In this document: in pieces, positions 1 through 10,742 of the stretch
Layout of the letters: each line of letters begins with the position of its first letter
Position numbering within the stretch: the first letter of the stretch is position 1
Assembly: GCA_018105865.1 (NCBI GenBank)
Contig: CM030835.1
Coordinates: forward strand, 6,873,316 to 6,937,315
Direction: 5' to 3'
Length of the DNA stretch: 64,000 nt
Source: Metaphire vulgaris
Taxonomy: Eukaryota; Annelida; Clitellata; Crassiclitellata; Megascolecidae
Notes under the pieces: model-generated
The model's input: the letters and a program-made list of their open reading frames with translations, nothing else
What the model was told of the DNA's origin: nothing
Databases searched by the model: none
Program-made: the position numbers and the translations under genes

Positions 1-778
1 TCTCTCTCGCTCTCTGTCTGTATCTCTCTCAGTCTCAGTCTGTCTACTTTTCCAACCCTCTCTGTTTTTCTGTCTTTCTGTCTGGCTCTCTCTGTGCGCG
101 TTTTTCTGTCTCTCTCTGTCTTTCTATTTACAGTGACTGACTGACTGACTGACTAATAGTGACTATTAACTGATGGAAGGAATATTTATCTCAGCTGGTG
201 GGCGGAGTTTATTGGGCACGGTAGAATGTGCTCTAAGCCGGCCGGGCTGCACAGGCCTCCACCTTTATATTCCGGCCTTTGGGGCGGAGCTGCTAAGGAG
301 TTATACTTTATGTTATCATTTCGGAAAGCGGTTATTTTTTGATGCATATATCGATTTCGTCGGAAATCGATGCGTGCCGCAGTAAATTTTTATCAAATTC
401 GACGCATGTTCATGCATTAATTTAGTATCAATAGTAAAATTTAAGACATAATTTCATTTTCGTCAAGAAAAAAGACATTTTGTGGAAGGCCCTTTAATCC
501 CGCTTTTAATAAATTCTAGTATAATTCAATAATAATTTCTCAATTTTTCCTTATTTATTTCTTACAATATTGACTTTTTTCAAAAAACACCGTTCCCTAT
601 TCAACTTCGAGGATCACTAAGCACGTTGGTATATTTCAATTGCAGTTAATTTCCTGTATTCTTGGTTCAGTTGGTAGCTAAAAGTTAGGTGGCCGCTAGA
701 ACGGCCACAATCCTGACACGACAACCTTAACCCCGGAATTTTGACCACGCGAAGGCCACATAACCGGGTCTTAATACT

Positions 779-844
<66 letters not shown>

Positions 845-1325
845 CTTTGTTCATGTAAGGAACATAGTAGGTATACAAAACACTAAACTAGACTAAGACT
901 AAAAATAGGATAAAAAGATAATGCAAATAATTCAACATTCACTTGGCAAGCAAACATGCACAATGCATTGAGCAAAGTACAGCAGATTTCTTAAGAAGTA
1001 TTTTGCAGTAAAAGCTGTCTGATGGCGATATACAGTGCCATGCGCACAAAATTGAGTATAGTGTTTTAAGACATTTATTTCAGATTTTTTTGCTTGACTG
1101 ATGAAATATCTGTTGAGTTTGGTGATGCCTAAGTCTGAGATTGCTTAATGTTGTTTGAAGTTGACTTCTGATTTGGTTGGCATGATTGATTTTTCATTCA
1201 TGAGTGACAGTTGAAACAGTAAACGGATTCAAAGACTATCTCGATAAACTAGGTTATTGAATGCAGATGGTTACATCAGTGGTTTTCACACAGGCTTCCT
1301 TAACCTCCTAAACCACTTAAAATCA

Positions 1326-1375
<50 letters not shown>

Positions 1376-1439
1376 TGTCTGATGAACCACTGACTTATAT
1401 TTTATGGTAATGCAACTGATTTTTTATGCTGTTTGGTAG
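1..1439. repeat. Left-edge repeat-rich stretch, intron of the arrestin-like gene
   Basis: No exon is recognisable. Bases 1-130 are a degenerate TC/TCTG tract followed by (GACT)n near 138-153. A (TAA)n tract lies at about 778-845. Positions 1243-1373 are a short interspersed repeat ending in (TTA)n. The stretch must lie within the arrestin-like gene, because the first visible exon at 1440 opens with an acceptor site and starts mid-protein. Confidence 0.6.
1243..1373 (+). repeat. SINE/LINE-3'-end-like repeat with (TTA)n tail, copy A
   Basis: The body starts GGTTATTGAATGCAGATGG, contains CAGTGGTTTTCACACAGGCT and ends in ACCACTTAAAATCACA followed by (TTA)n. A near-identical copy in the opposite orientation lies at about 49968-50097, also with a triplet tail. 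Two copies 48 kb apart with the same body and a tail at the same end indicate a retroposed element. The family name is unknown to me. Confidence 0.75.
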
Positions 1440-4060
1440 GAATCGTATAAGGTGACTCGGGAAAAAGAGTTGGGATTCTGCTGCTGCTTCAACGGCCTTG
1501 TCAACATAGCAGTTACTGTTAACCGACGGTGTTTTGTCCCAGGAGAGACCATTTGCATGAATGTTAAATTAACGAACAATAGTAACTGTTTGATTCCAAA
1601 CTGTGCAGCAATGCTGGATCAAGTCAGATTTTTATGATGCTTTATTGTTGTTTACTGTATCAGATGTTTTATAGTTTTTTAAAAGTCTGCTTTTCATTGA
1701 TATTAATCCATGATTGTGACATAGATTATCTCTGTTTCTGGGTCCTATAATATTTCTACACTTCTATCATGTTTTTTGTTCCAGAATAGTAGATGTACAG
1801 TTTCACTCAAATGTTATTTTTACCTTGACCAGTTCAATGCATCCTGCTGTCAGAGATTACTGATATTGCTTCTTCTGTAAAATTCTTTCTGTATTTATGT
1901 GATGCACAGTTAATCTGGCAGAAATTTTACTTGATTAATATGTGATGATTTTTAATTCAGTGTCACTTTCACCTTTAGGCTTAAATATATTTATTACTTT
2001 CATATCATGCTTTAGCTTTGATTGTCGTTTGCATTAATTTTTATATGTATTTTTAGAACATAGAATTTCTAGCACAGTCTACAGACATCCACTGCCCTAC
2101 ACAATATCACTCAAAGAATAGAACCGAAAAAATAGTTCGCATTGACTTGAATTCAATTGCTGCAGGAAAAACCGAGGAATGGGACAATATTTCTTTGGTT
2201 GTGCCATCAATACCTCCATCACGATTGGTTGGTTGTCAGATTATAAACATCAGTTATTCCATAGTGGTATGTTGTTTTCATTTATTCTATCTTCTAGATC
2301 AGTGTGATATTTGCTTTCAGGACAGTATTTTTAACTATTTTAGAATAATCAAAGTGTGATGTTCTATTTCAGAATATTCATAAAATAATGCATGAATGAC
2401 CTAGGAGTACAATTTCTGATTACTAGATAGGTATAATAGTTTGATATAGCTATGACTTCCAACCTAGGTGGTCAGACACAATTGCAAGGAGTTTTTGTTT
2501 ACTTCATCACATTTCAAGATATTCTGGGGGCAAGCTTGAGTGCATTGTACTTCCAGTAGCGCCATTTTGGCTGCTCGCACGTGTTTGTACGTGCTTCAGA
2601 ATATTGCCGTTCTTGGCAGTTTTACTGACACCTTGCACTTATTTCTTTGCGCTAATTGTGCTAGGCGTCATTTTCAAAGTGGTTGGCAATCATCTTTGCG
2701 CTTTCTCTGCGCTGAACAAATCAGATTTATGTCACCTGTGTCGGCGTGGTTGACCCGCCATTTTATCTAAGCCACCAGCCCATCGATGGAGCTCACAGGC
2801 TATAAAGGGCAGAGACTGTTCCGATTCATGCCCGGAATTCCATCTTCAGCTGGTTCCCATCAAGTTCGGCGATGGATTACTGTCTCACAGATGACCACCC
2901 TCAAGGATTTGCCACCTGATTTTTACCACGCGGGGAATTTTTCTCAGCATTCATGCGGTCCTTCAACATCCTTTCTGAGTTTTCGACGGAACGTCTTCTT
3001 GCAGAAGACCGCCTTCTGAAGGGCTCACTGCCCAATTTTGACACGGCAGCGACCTCTTTCGTGCCATCTGAGCAGATTTTTCCTCAAGACCAACACCTTC
3101 CGTTCCGTGTTGATTTGTGAGCGTTGTTGACGGCGCCTTTGACTTTGGCCTTCGCCATGCTATGGCGCTATAGAAGTTGTCAAGTACCATACCATACCAT
3201 ATATTTGCATATTTTGTATATTTTTTTCAGGTTAGTATTAGTGTTTTGTCTACAGAGTTTAAACTTCCAATTGAAATCATAATCGGAACGGTTCCTCTTA
3301 GAGGACATCACCTTCCCAATTCTGTGATGATCACACAGCCTACTGCACTCCTTCCGTCTTCTCATGATTTTGGCCAACCACCTCCATACTCACTGGATTC
3401 GGGATTTTTCTACAACATGGGTAAGCTGCTCAAGAGTCGATATTTTTGCTTTAATTGTAGATGTGAGGCAATAGATTGCCTCTCTCTGTACAGAAAATAT
3501 TTGAGTGGCAAATTCAGAAATCGTTTTAGCAAGTTCGGTATATACACGCAAAGACAGTGGACTCTGTTTGCTATATAGCACGAGTGGACTTGAGCTTAAG
3601 ATCAGCCAATTCAGTGTAGCTAGGATATAAGTCAGCTACCAACATGGCCCACTGTTTAGCACTGCTTAGCCCAGCTGCCTATCAGGCATTGCCCAGAATA
3701 ATGATAATTGTGCACTGCTATAGTGCTATTTATTTCTAATACCTGAAGGCATCAATCGATGGTTCTCCAGAATGCCCACTGGCATGTTTATCTTTGTTAT
3801 GTTAATTTATTTCTGTTTTTCATGCAATGGTATTTAAATATGAAAATCTATAGCAAAGATTTAGCCCTAAGGCTAGCTGCAGTATGACTTATAGCAGATA
3901 GTTTAGTATTCATTGTTATGTTTACTTAGCACCACCTTCATATGAGGAAAGTGTTCAAGGAAGAGTGACAATTACTGAGGAGACAGACTCAGAGCATATT
4001 CAGGGAAATCTGGATTGGGCCCCGGTCTATCCAATATATCGTCTGCCTCAACCAAACTGA
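1440..4060 (+). CDS. Alpha-arrestin (ARRDC-type) protein, C-terminal four exons
   Basis: The coding exons are 1440-1622, 2057-2266, 3231-3420 and 3930-4060, all with AG acceptors and GT donors, and the reading frame stays intact to TGA at 4058-4060. The first exon reads into the arrestin C domain (CCCFNGLVNIAVTVNRR, then VPGETICMNVKLTNNS), as in ARRDC2/3/4. The second holds AAGKTEEWDNISLVVPSIPPS, matching the conserved GKTETW...PPVSPS stretch. The third has KLPIEIIIGTVPL and a PPPY motif, and the fourth a PPSY motif and a YPIYRLPQP tail. PPxY motifs in this family recruit WW-domain NEDD4-type ubiquitin ligases, so the likely role is adaptor-mediated ubiquitination and endosomal sorting of receptors. 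The arrestin N domain lies off the left edge. A MITE begins 25 bp after the stop, and AATAAA at 4575-4580 would put it in the 3' UTR. Assignment to one ARRDC paralogue is not possible. Confidence 0.88.
2990..3205 (+). repeat. Retroelement 3'-end-like fragment in an arrestin intron
   Basis: The segment ends GGCGCTATAGAAGTTGTC followed by a short tandem ACCAT tail. A very similar terminus, GCGCTATAGAAAATTGTC with a (TAA)n tail, ends the LINE remnant at 39740-40013. The shared end and simple-repeat tail suggest the same non-LTR machinery. The upstream boundary is not visible, and it ends about 25 bp before the acceptor of the 3231 exon. Confidence 0.45.
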
Positions 4061-4084
4061 TCTTGAAGTCAAAAAGTCCTGAGA

Positions 4085-4363
4085 CAGGCCCGTACGAAGT
4101 GGGGGTGCAGGAGATGCAGCTGCACCCCCTGGAAAAAAGTAGGGGGTGCACTGCACCCCCTGGAAGACGAGGCTGTGGGGTACAGATCTGCACCCTTTGG
4201 AATTTTCGACTCAAAAATATATAGGAAGTGACCTTTTTTGCTTGTTGGCTCAAAAATATATAGGAAATGATCTTTTTGGCTTGTCCTCCGTAAAATGTGA
4301 CAACCAAAAATCTTGCCTCGGAAAATCTGCACCCCCTGCTAAAAATTCGTTCCGATGTGCCTG
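4085..4363. mobile_element. hAT-like MITE (CAGGCCCGTACGAAG family), in the arrestin 3' UTR
   Basis: The 5' terminus is CAGGCCCGTACGAAGTGGGG and the 3' terminus, read inward, is CAGGCACATCGGAACGAATT. The 8-bp flanks are TCCTGAGA (4077-4084) and TTCTGAGA (4364-4371), 7/8 identical. It starts 25 bp after the arrestin stop codon. Two copies of the GACAAGC-type internal module lie at 4229-4246 and 4267-4286. It is related to the element at 8451-8658. Confidence 0.85.
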
Positions 4364-4574
4364 TTCTGAGATGTGTTTTTTAGCATCAATTATATTTATG
4401 AAGACTTTGAATAGTTTCTCATGTCTGTAACTTGCAAGATTCTGTTTGCTATTTTTTTTTACAATGCAGATGTACAAATTTGTATAGTTTGGTTTAAAAA
4501 GTGGTTACATATTATTATGTACGTGTGTGTGTGCATGTATGTGTGTGTGTATTGTTTCATGTAATTTTTTCTCA

Positions 4575-4580
4575 AATAAA
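4575..4580 (+). promoter_or_regulatory. Candidate polyadenylation signal of the arrestin-like gene
   Basis: AATAAA lies 515 bp after the arrestin stop codon, beyond the inserted MITE. It is the first good signal I see on this strand, followed by T-rich and TG-rich sequence. Use of this site would make the MITE part of the mature 3' UTR. Confidence 0.45.
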
Positions 4581-4898
4581 TCAATCTTAAAAGCATCACA
4601 GAAGCACTTATGTTCTTTTGTAGGTACGGTAATTATGTTAATGATGAACTTAATGTAGCTGATATGATACTTGTGTTTGAGTTGACTGCTATCTACGGTA
4701 GACTAATCTAATTATTATAATTTTCTGCTTATTTTTAATTGACTTGTTGATTTATTGAAATGATGGTTTAAAAGCATCTAATATAGAGTTTCATTTTTCT
4801 AATTTCATTTGGTGCTTTTTTGCAATTTGTGTTATTTTCCTATTGTCATGACGTCCATTTTGTGTGCGTAGGTGTGAAATTAAGTGTCTACTTTCAGA

Positions 4899-5215
4899 CA
4901 GGCCCTCCGAGAGGGGGGCAGGGGGGCAACTGCACAGGGGCCCGGCGGTCTGGAGGGGGCCCGGGCCGATGATGAATATGTATAATTAACAATAAAATGA
5001 ATAATAACACTGAAGAATGGTTAAAATGTCAGTTCACCAGAGGGGCCCGGCGAGCACAAGGGGGCCCGGGACAGCCGACAAGCAAAAAAAAAAGGTCGTC
5101 AACACTCCTGAACGGCTGACGAGCAAAAAAAAAGGTCGTCAAGAAATTATTATTACTTCTCAAGGGCCCGTCGGCCATTCTGCACAGGGGCCCGGAATTT
5201 CTCTCGGAGGGCCTG
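4899..5215. mobile_element. hAT-like MITE with 15-bp TIR CAGGCCCTCCGAGAG
   Basis: Terminal inverted repeats of 15 bp are perfect at both ends. The 8-bp target duplication CTTTCAGA is perfect (4891-4898 and 5216-5223). The interior is GC-rich at the ends, with GGGGCCCGG blocks, and carries two copies of the GACAAGCAAAAAAAAGGTCGTC-type module near 5079 and 5117. It has no coding capacity. Confidence 0.93.
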
Positions 5216-5223
5216 CTTTCAGA

Positions 5224-5867
5224 TCCTATTTTCAGGATTCTTGTAATGTAGGATTTATTAGTGGACGATCTAGCAAGTCTCATATGTTAATCCCAGTGAC
5301 GTGAGCGTGTTTTTATGGAGGGAAACGTGATGTTGCAATTTTGGCATTAAAAATATCTTGGACATTTCGGTCGTTTAGTATATGACTATGATGAGTTACT
5401 TTGATGCTATGAATGATATTCTGAAGTACTTTTGTTATCTGTTTGTTGGAAATAATAATATTTTTACAAAATTACTATGAACAAATGATAGTTTGACAAT
5501 AGTGATAACATTATTATAATTAGTAAATGATGCAGAATTGTTCATTAATTGACTAAGAAGAACATTGTATTCAGGTGTATTTGGCAGTCATGGCGTGCAT
5601 GTTTGCTATCAAATAGTACCTTTAATTTCCAAATGCTTTGCTATTTATAATTGTTCATTACTATTCCTTACACGGGTGAGTTTGGTTAATTTTTGGATTC
5701 TGTTGCTTTATTTTTTTATGGACAATATTGCACGTATTTTGAGAGTAAATGGCTTATACCCTGTGTGTTATCAGAAGACGTGTGCTTATTTGTCTTTCCT
5801 GATAAGGCCTTTGACTTCCTAAGACGTAATTTCTCTTGTGAGATCTCTACAGCGTGACAAAGCACCA
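5224..5867. other. Intergenic AT-rich stretch, nothing recognised
   Basis: This is ordinary AT-rich sequence between two MITEs. I see no exon with plausible splice sites and codon pattern on either strand, and no repeat that recurs elsewhere in the window. Confidence 0.5.
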
Positions 5868-5875
5868 CTTGGCTG

Positions 5876-6313
5876 CAGTGGCGTAGCCAGGATTCCAGAA
5901 TAGAGGGCACTTTTGACATTTTTCGGCCCAAAAGTCTCAAAAAAGGTCGTCATCTCAAACGCTGTAAAGTTGCTATCTGGTGTGTTTTCCTCAATCCCCT
6001 GCAGTAACACTATTCCCTCCCCGCCCCCAAACTTCTCACCGATTTTGGACGATTCTCACGACCGGTCCATGGGTGTTCGGAGGGGATGCAAGGGGGTGCA
6101 ATTGCACACTCCTGGAAAAATTGTGGAGTTATGAAAAAAGTAAAATTACTTGTTTCTTTCGTCACAAAGCCTTGTTTTGCACCCCCTGGAAATTTTTTTC
6201 ATTTCTTTCGTCGCAAGACCCTGTTTTGCACCCCCAGGAAAAATTTCTGCGGACGCCCATGGACCGGTCCCGATTCGAATAGGGAGGACAGGCCCCCCGT
6301 GGCTACGCCAAAG
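5876..6313. mobile_element. hAT-like element, CAGTGGCGTAGCC family
   Basis: The left end is CAGTGGCGTAGCCAGG and the right end GTGGCTACGCCAAAG. Flanking octamers CTTGGCTG (5868-5875) and CTTGACTG (6314-6321) match at 7 of 8 positions, the expected hAT duplication. The interior has repeated TTGCACCCCC(T/A)GGAAA blocks. The diverged duplication and right terminus suggest an older copy than the one at 26055. Confidence 0.8.
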
Positions 6314-6321
6314 CTTGACTG

Positions 6322-6761
6322 GCTGTTATTGGATGAATTCGTATATTGATTCTTGGCATGACGCGCTTTTGGACCGACCCAGTGGCTTAAGAAGACACTG
6401 CGGTCAGTGTTAATTGGCGTGATGGTCATGGGAGTCACAGCTAGATGAGGCATAGACGTAATTAAGCTTCTATTAGGCCTCTAGGCTCGAGTCCTCGCTT
6501 TTTGAGAGGCTACCATAGGAAAAGGAGGTATAGGCCTATATAGTGGTTTGGCCCCCACTTTTTCATTCAAGTTTACGCCAATCGTATTAGGTCCGGGCCG
6601 GGTTCAAACCACGACCTTCGGTTGCCTCAGCCCCCCGGTGGACTCGGCTGATGCAGTGACAATTTGAGGACACAAGCCCTTTGCTTCTCCGAAGAGCTTT
6701 GAGGCTCTTGAATGACCGTTATAGTCTTTGCCTTTTTCGTGATAAATTAGCAACTCCTAAT
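6322..6761. other. Intergenic; diverged repeat copy near 6440-6600
   Basis: Positions 6440-6600 (TTCTATTAGGCCTCTAGGCT, then TTGGCCCCCACTTTTTC, then GTTTACGCC) resemble 27096-27238 block by block, so both are copies of one short repeat with a TIR-like GGCGTAAAC end. No ORF is supported. Confidence 0.45.
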
Positions 6762-6956
6762 CAGGGTTTAACCTAGGCCGTTTTCGGGGAAATTGCCCTC
6801 CCGGAAATTTCAAATTCCCCCCAGGGAATTTTGGCATAGGCCTACTATATCAACTAACAGTAGCCCCCTAGAAGAATTCTTCCGGCTTTGTCAGTTTTCC
6901 CCCGGCTTTGTCAGTCCCCCCTCCCCCCGGAGTCCAGGAGTCTAGATTAAACACTG
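6762..6956. mobile_element. hAT-like MITE, CAGGGTTTAACCTAGGCC family, copy 1
   Basis: It starts CAGGGTTTAACCTAGGCCG and ends GGAGTCTAGATTAAACACTG. The 8-bp duplication CTCCTAAT is perfect on both sides (6754-6761 and 6957-6964). The core contains CCCCGG...GGAAATTT and GGCTTTGTCAGT blocks shared with the copy at 37688-37862. Confidence 0.93.
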
Positions 6957-7658
6957 CTCCTAATTCAGGATGATCAGAGATGATTAAGAGTCGGATCATT
7001 TTAACGAATGCGTTATATTGGTGTCTGCGATCTTCTGATGTACGGATGTCGTTTTCACCCATACGCTACAGTAGGCCTAGGCCTAAGTAAGTAAGTAAGT
7101 AAGTAAGACTTCGTTAGAAACGAACAGCGAATATGCGTGTGAATAAGCGTACGGCGGAACTAATCAGGCTTACACGGCGAGGCATAAGCCTGATGAATCG
7201 TCAACGTTTATATATGAAATCTTGTCTGGCTTCAACCGTCAGCTAAGATTTCTGGATGCTATTCAGTAATTATATTTTAAGGTTTCTCTGCCTTACGGAT
7301 CTGTGATCATCTGTCATTGCTTTCGGACAGTTATTTGACTTCTCTGTCGATAGCTGCAAACTGACACTACGGGTAATTTAAATGTCAAATATTCACAATT
7401 AAGACAAATCGATCTCCTTGCATCAGCTGTCGATTGGCTGGCTGCCTGTGGCACGAGCCGTGTTTGAAAAATTTCTCGCAATAGGTATGATATAGCTCAC
7501 ACTTTACTGTGGGCCCTATAAAGCACTCGAACAACTTCATTTTCATCTTAGCATTAATCTTGATTCAATCTGATTAAATCTGATACAATTTAATATTTTT
7601 ACTACAGGCAGTGACAGCATAGGAATTTTTATAAAGCAGTTTGGCGGACTATTTCCAC
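6957..7658. other. Intergenic stretch with a (TAAG)n tract
   Basis: It carries TAGGCCTAGGCCTAAG and a short (TAAG)n run at about 7084-7107. The remainder is unique-looking AT-rich sequence. I find no supported exon. Confidence 0.5.
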
Positions 7659-7954
7659 AAGGAATATTTTTACACCCCTAACACCCTCCAATCTGATACC
7701 AACACCCCCAATCCAGGAATATTTTGACACCCCAACGCCCCCGAATTTGAGACCCGACAGCCCCCTGCCCCCCAATCTGAGGCAAGGATGACCTTTTTTG
7801 CTTGTCAGACTTTTGGGGAGATTTTATAAGGTCTTTTTGGAGACTTGATAAGGTTTTTTTTGCTTGTCAGACTTTTTCGGCCGAGATCCCCAAAGTCCGA
7901 CACCTCCGAATTTTCCCGACACCCCCCAAATTCACAATCCTAGAAATAACCCTG
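7659..7954. mobile_element. hAT-like MITE, C/AAGG(G/A)ATATTTTTACACCCC family
   Basis: The left end is AAGGAATATTTTTACACCCC and the right end, read inward, CAGGGTTATTTCTAGGATTG. The target duplication ATTTCCAC is perfect (7651-7658 and 7955-7962). Two copies of a GATGACCTTTTTTGCTTGTC-type module lie at about 7788 and 7850. Relatives are at 16097-16280 and 36611-36786. Confidence 0.87.
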
Positions 7955-8264
7955 ATTTCCACAGTTGTCAATATCCAGTGGTAGGCCTATAGGCCTAGTG
8001 ACTAGGCCCGATAGTCACCAGGCCTATATGCTATTAGTCGAATGGCCGAAATCGACAAATGTCTATCTCATTGAGGTCAGTGCCAGTGGAGGAAGGTAAA
8101 TGTCAATTATATCATGTCTCCGACGGTCCAACCTCCTCCAGACCCAAGAGTTAAAAAAGAAATAGACCTTGCCATTCGTATTTGAACCAGACTGCCCTAT
8201 TAATAGTTTTAATTTTACTGAAACAATCTATCACTAGGCCTATACGAGCATTACTATCTAAGCC

Positions 8265-8450
8265 AGACTCTTAATAAAGAATGCAGAAGATGCATTCGAT
8301 AAACTCGATCTCATCCATCAGTCCATGGATGAGGAAAGTGAAGAGATATTCTCACGCGATTTAACGGCACGCGATCAAGTGAACGTACACTGTAGATCTG
8401 AACCAGCGAGCAAACATCGCGTCTTTAAACACGGACTCTTCTTAAGCTAT
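8265..8450 (+). CDS. Candidate exon of an unknown gene (low confidence)
   Basis: One frame stays open from an upstream TAA near 8260 to the edge of the MITE at 8451. It reads AEDAFDKLDLIHQSMDEESE and then FSRDLTARDQVNVHCRSEP, with charged, non-repetitive codon use unlike the flanks. A possible acceptor (AATGCAG) lies near 8283. No donor is obvious because the transposon begins immediately. It may pair with the 9075-9300 exon on the same strand. I do not recognise a family, and it could be a chance ORF or an exon disrupted by the insertion. Confidence 0.3.
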
Positions 8451-8658
8451 CAGGCACGTCGGAACGAATTTTTAGCAGGGGCCGGTGCATTTTTTAAAGA
8501 GCGAAGCGAAAAAATCATTTAAAACCCCGACAAGCAAAAAAATTACCGTGTCTTCAAAAATCTTGATCAGCAGAAAAACAGCCTCGTCTTCAAGGGGGTG
8601 CAGTTCACCTCCTAATTTTTTCAGGGGGTTCACCTGCACCCCACTTCCTACGGGCCTG
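8451..8658. mobile_element. hAT-like MITE related to 4085-4363
   Basis: Its ends are CAGGCACGTCGGAACGAATT and, at the right, CCCCACTTCCTACGGGCCTG, the same pair of termini as the arrestin 3' UTR element in the opposite orientation. I could not find a clean 8-bp duplication. It contains one GACAAGCAAAAAAATTACCG module at 8529. It abuts the candidate exon at 8265-8450. Confidence 0.75.
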
Positions 8659-8912
8659 CTTCTTATGAACTGGTTATTGGCTGTTTTTCAGATGCCACAG
8701 ACTCAAATAACTCCTTATGCCTAATCGTAAGCATTTCATGCCATAACGCAATAATTAAAATTATAAATTATTCCAGGTTTCTCGGTCTCCTGTATACTAT
8801 AGGCCTAGATGGGCGGCAGTGGTGTGCCAAAGCGTGGTGGATGCCCAGCTGTATATGGTGGGCCTACATGCAGTATATTAAATCACGAATCGGAAATTAG
8901 GGGAAAGTTGGA

Positions 8913-8915
8913 GAG

Positions 8916-8971
<56 letters not shown>
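8913..8971. repeat. (GA)n microsatellite
   Basis: An almost perfect AG dinucleotide run of about 58 bp, followed directly by TAGGCCTAGGCCC. Confidence 0.95.
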
Positions 8972-8973
<2 letters not shown>

Positions 8974-9074
8974 ATTAGGCCTAGGCCCTAAATACATTGC
9001 CGTTTTGTATGAGTTTCCTGGCAATTTGTTCATACCTCTAAATTTTAACAAAACTTAACGTGTTTACTTTACAG

Positions 9075-9300
9075 CGCTTTTGTTAATGCACTGGACATCA
9101 GCGACGCGAACAATAATTATGGCTGTCCATTCGACGTCCTGCAAGAGGAACTTATGTCTCAACGCACTCAACGGAAGATGCTTTTAACGAAGTTGTATCT
9201 GGAGGAAGGACATAGCGTAGGCCTATTCCAGATGAAAGACAATCGATGCTGCGTACTCAAACAACGTGCGCTATTCCCAGATTTTCCGATTCGGAAGTAG
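9075..9300 (+). CDS. Candidate terminal exon of an unknown gene (low confidence)
   Basis: After a good acceptor (TGTTTACTTTACAG, ending at 9074) a frame of 74 codons runs to TAG at 9298-9300. It includes NNNYGCPFDVLQEELMSQRT and then KMLLTKLYLEEGHSVGLFQM, with four cysteines in the exon. Codon use is varied and the start coincides with the splice site, both of which favour a real exon. The fragment PFDVLQEELMSQRTQRKM has a faint look of CRH/DH44-type peptides (S-I-x-x-P-L-D-V-L-R), but no amidation or dibasic site follows, so I do not assign it. No AATAAA is evident directly downstream. Confidence 0.35.
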
Positions 9301-9358
9301 CGGTCTAATTGCCTGAATTGATTTGAACCATGGAATCCTAAAATATATATTAGCACAT

Positions 9359-9638
9359 CAGGGGCTTCTATCCCTATTTAAGGCGGGCGCAGCTGCGCCC
9401 GGAAAAAATGGGGGGAGGTATTTTGCTACTAATCTGAACTGAACCGAGACTGATATTGATTCAAAATAACACTGACCGTGACGTAATCAGTGGTAGCTAT
9501 GCCTAACACAAAGGATAAAAAGCTAAATATAATACTAAGTCTACAAGGGAGCAAATTAACAGGGGGAATTTGTTTTTTGGGGGGATTTGTAATTTGGGGG
9601 GAATTGAGCCAAGCTGCAAGGGGGTATAGAAGCCGCTG
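9359..9638. mobile_element. hAT-like MITE, CAGGGGCTTCTATCCC family
   Basis: The left end is CAGGGGCTTCTATCCCTATT and the right end GGGGGTATAGAAGCCGCTG. The duplication TAGCACAT is perfect (9351-9358 and 9639-9646). The interior holds GGCGGGCGCAGCTGCGCCCGG and GGGGGGAATT-type blocks. It is non-coding. Confidence 0.93.
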
Positions 9639-9754
9639 TAGCACATGGAAGGTCAACCTCGGGCAGAGAATTTAAGAATTTGACTAACTTAGACCATCAA
9701 TTAGCATAATTTCTATGGTTGCGACAGAGGATGTTCGGGGCAGGGAGACGATAT

Positions 9755-10065
9755 CTCAACCAAATATAATCCGATTTTCAAATTTTTTGATTTATTTTGT
9801 TCCAATTGCATTCCCCTAAAACGTTACCGCTCACCAAAGATAGGTTACCACTGAAAATGATTTGCTTATAAAAATATATAAATACAGCTTGGAACAAAAA
9901 ATTTTTTGGAGGGAGGGTTTGTTTTAGGCCTGAAAGTTCAAAGTGGACCTCCTTTCGCAAATGTTTTAAATTTTTGCACGGATGGTTTGAAAGAGGAATA
10001 ACATTGCAAAACATTGGTGTATACCTCATCTTTTTAGCTTTAATAGAACTCGAGCAATTGCAAGT
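9755..10065. repeat. Interspersed repeat shared with 33205-33455
   Basis: Blocks such as CCGATTTTCAAA, TTTATTTTGTTCC, AACGTT...CTCACCAAAG and GCACGGATGGTTTGAAAGAGG recur in the same order at 33205-33455, and in part at 32975-33110. The family is diverged and I could not define its ends. It does not resemble a known coding element. Confidence 0.65.
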
Positions 10066-10680
10066 TGAAAACAATCCAAAATTACGTGAAAATACGCAGA
10101 AACGGTGATTTCTTAAGCGGGTTAGATCGTTGACCAACCTAGGCCGACTTTGGTGGTGGCCTGAGATTGACCTGCCTTCCAGATGCTAATATATAATTTA
10201 GGATTCCGTGATTTGAACCAACTCTGTAACAGACGAAGTGGCACGCCGAAACGGATTCGCGTTCCGCCGTCAAATGACAGACACGAAATTCCGTCCAATT
10301 ATTGCGCAAACGATGTGGAATCGCGTTCAGATGTGTTCACGAACAGAACAATATAGTATATGCACATATACACACCGGTATATTATATAGGGCATGCATA
10401 CATGGAGTCATAAATACATGTGTTGTAGACTATATGTCAGACTGTAGTGTCGAGTGAGTCTGCCTTGTCAGGTTTTTACAGAAGACTACCGAGGGATGGT
10501 CCATAAATTCAATTACCCGGTAGCTCCATTTCGTGTGCGTCAGATATGACATTCGGAGATTAAAGAATGGATGCGCTGAATAGGAAAACTGAGCTCACAA
10601 AACCGGAAAGCCAACAGGTGATAACAGCCATGGCAATGCTCCTTCTAATTCAAAAGACCATATGAGCTGCGTTCTTATTA

Positions 10681-10742
<62 letters not shown>

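Noticed and set aside
6595..6620. GGGTTCAAACCACGA resembling a tRNA B box
   Set aside because: I could not find a matching A box, acceptor stem or cloverleaf. It may be a decayed SINE head.
9130..9230. CRH/DH44-like peptide in the orphan exon
   Set aside because: The P-F-D-V-L match is short, the S-I-x-N-P part is interrupted, and no cleavage or amidation site follows.
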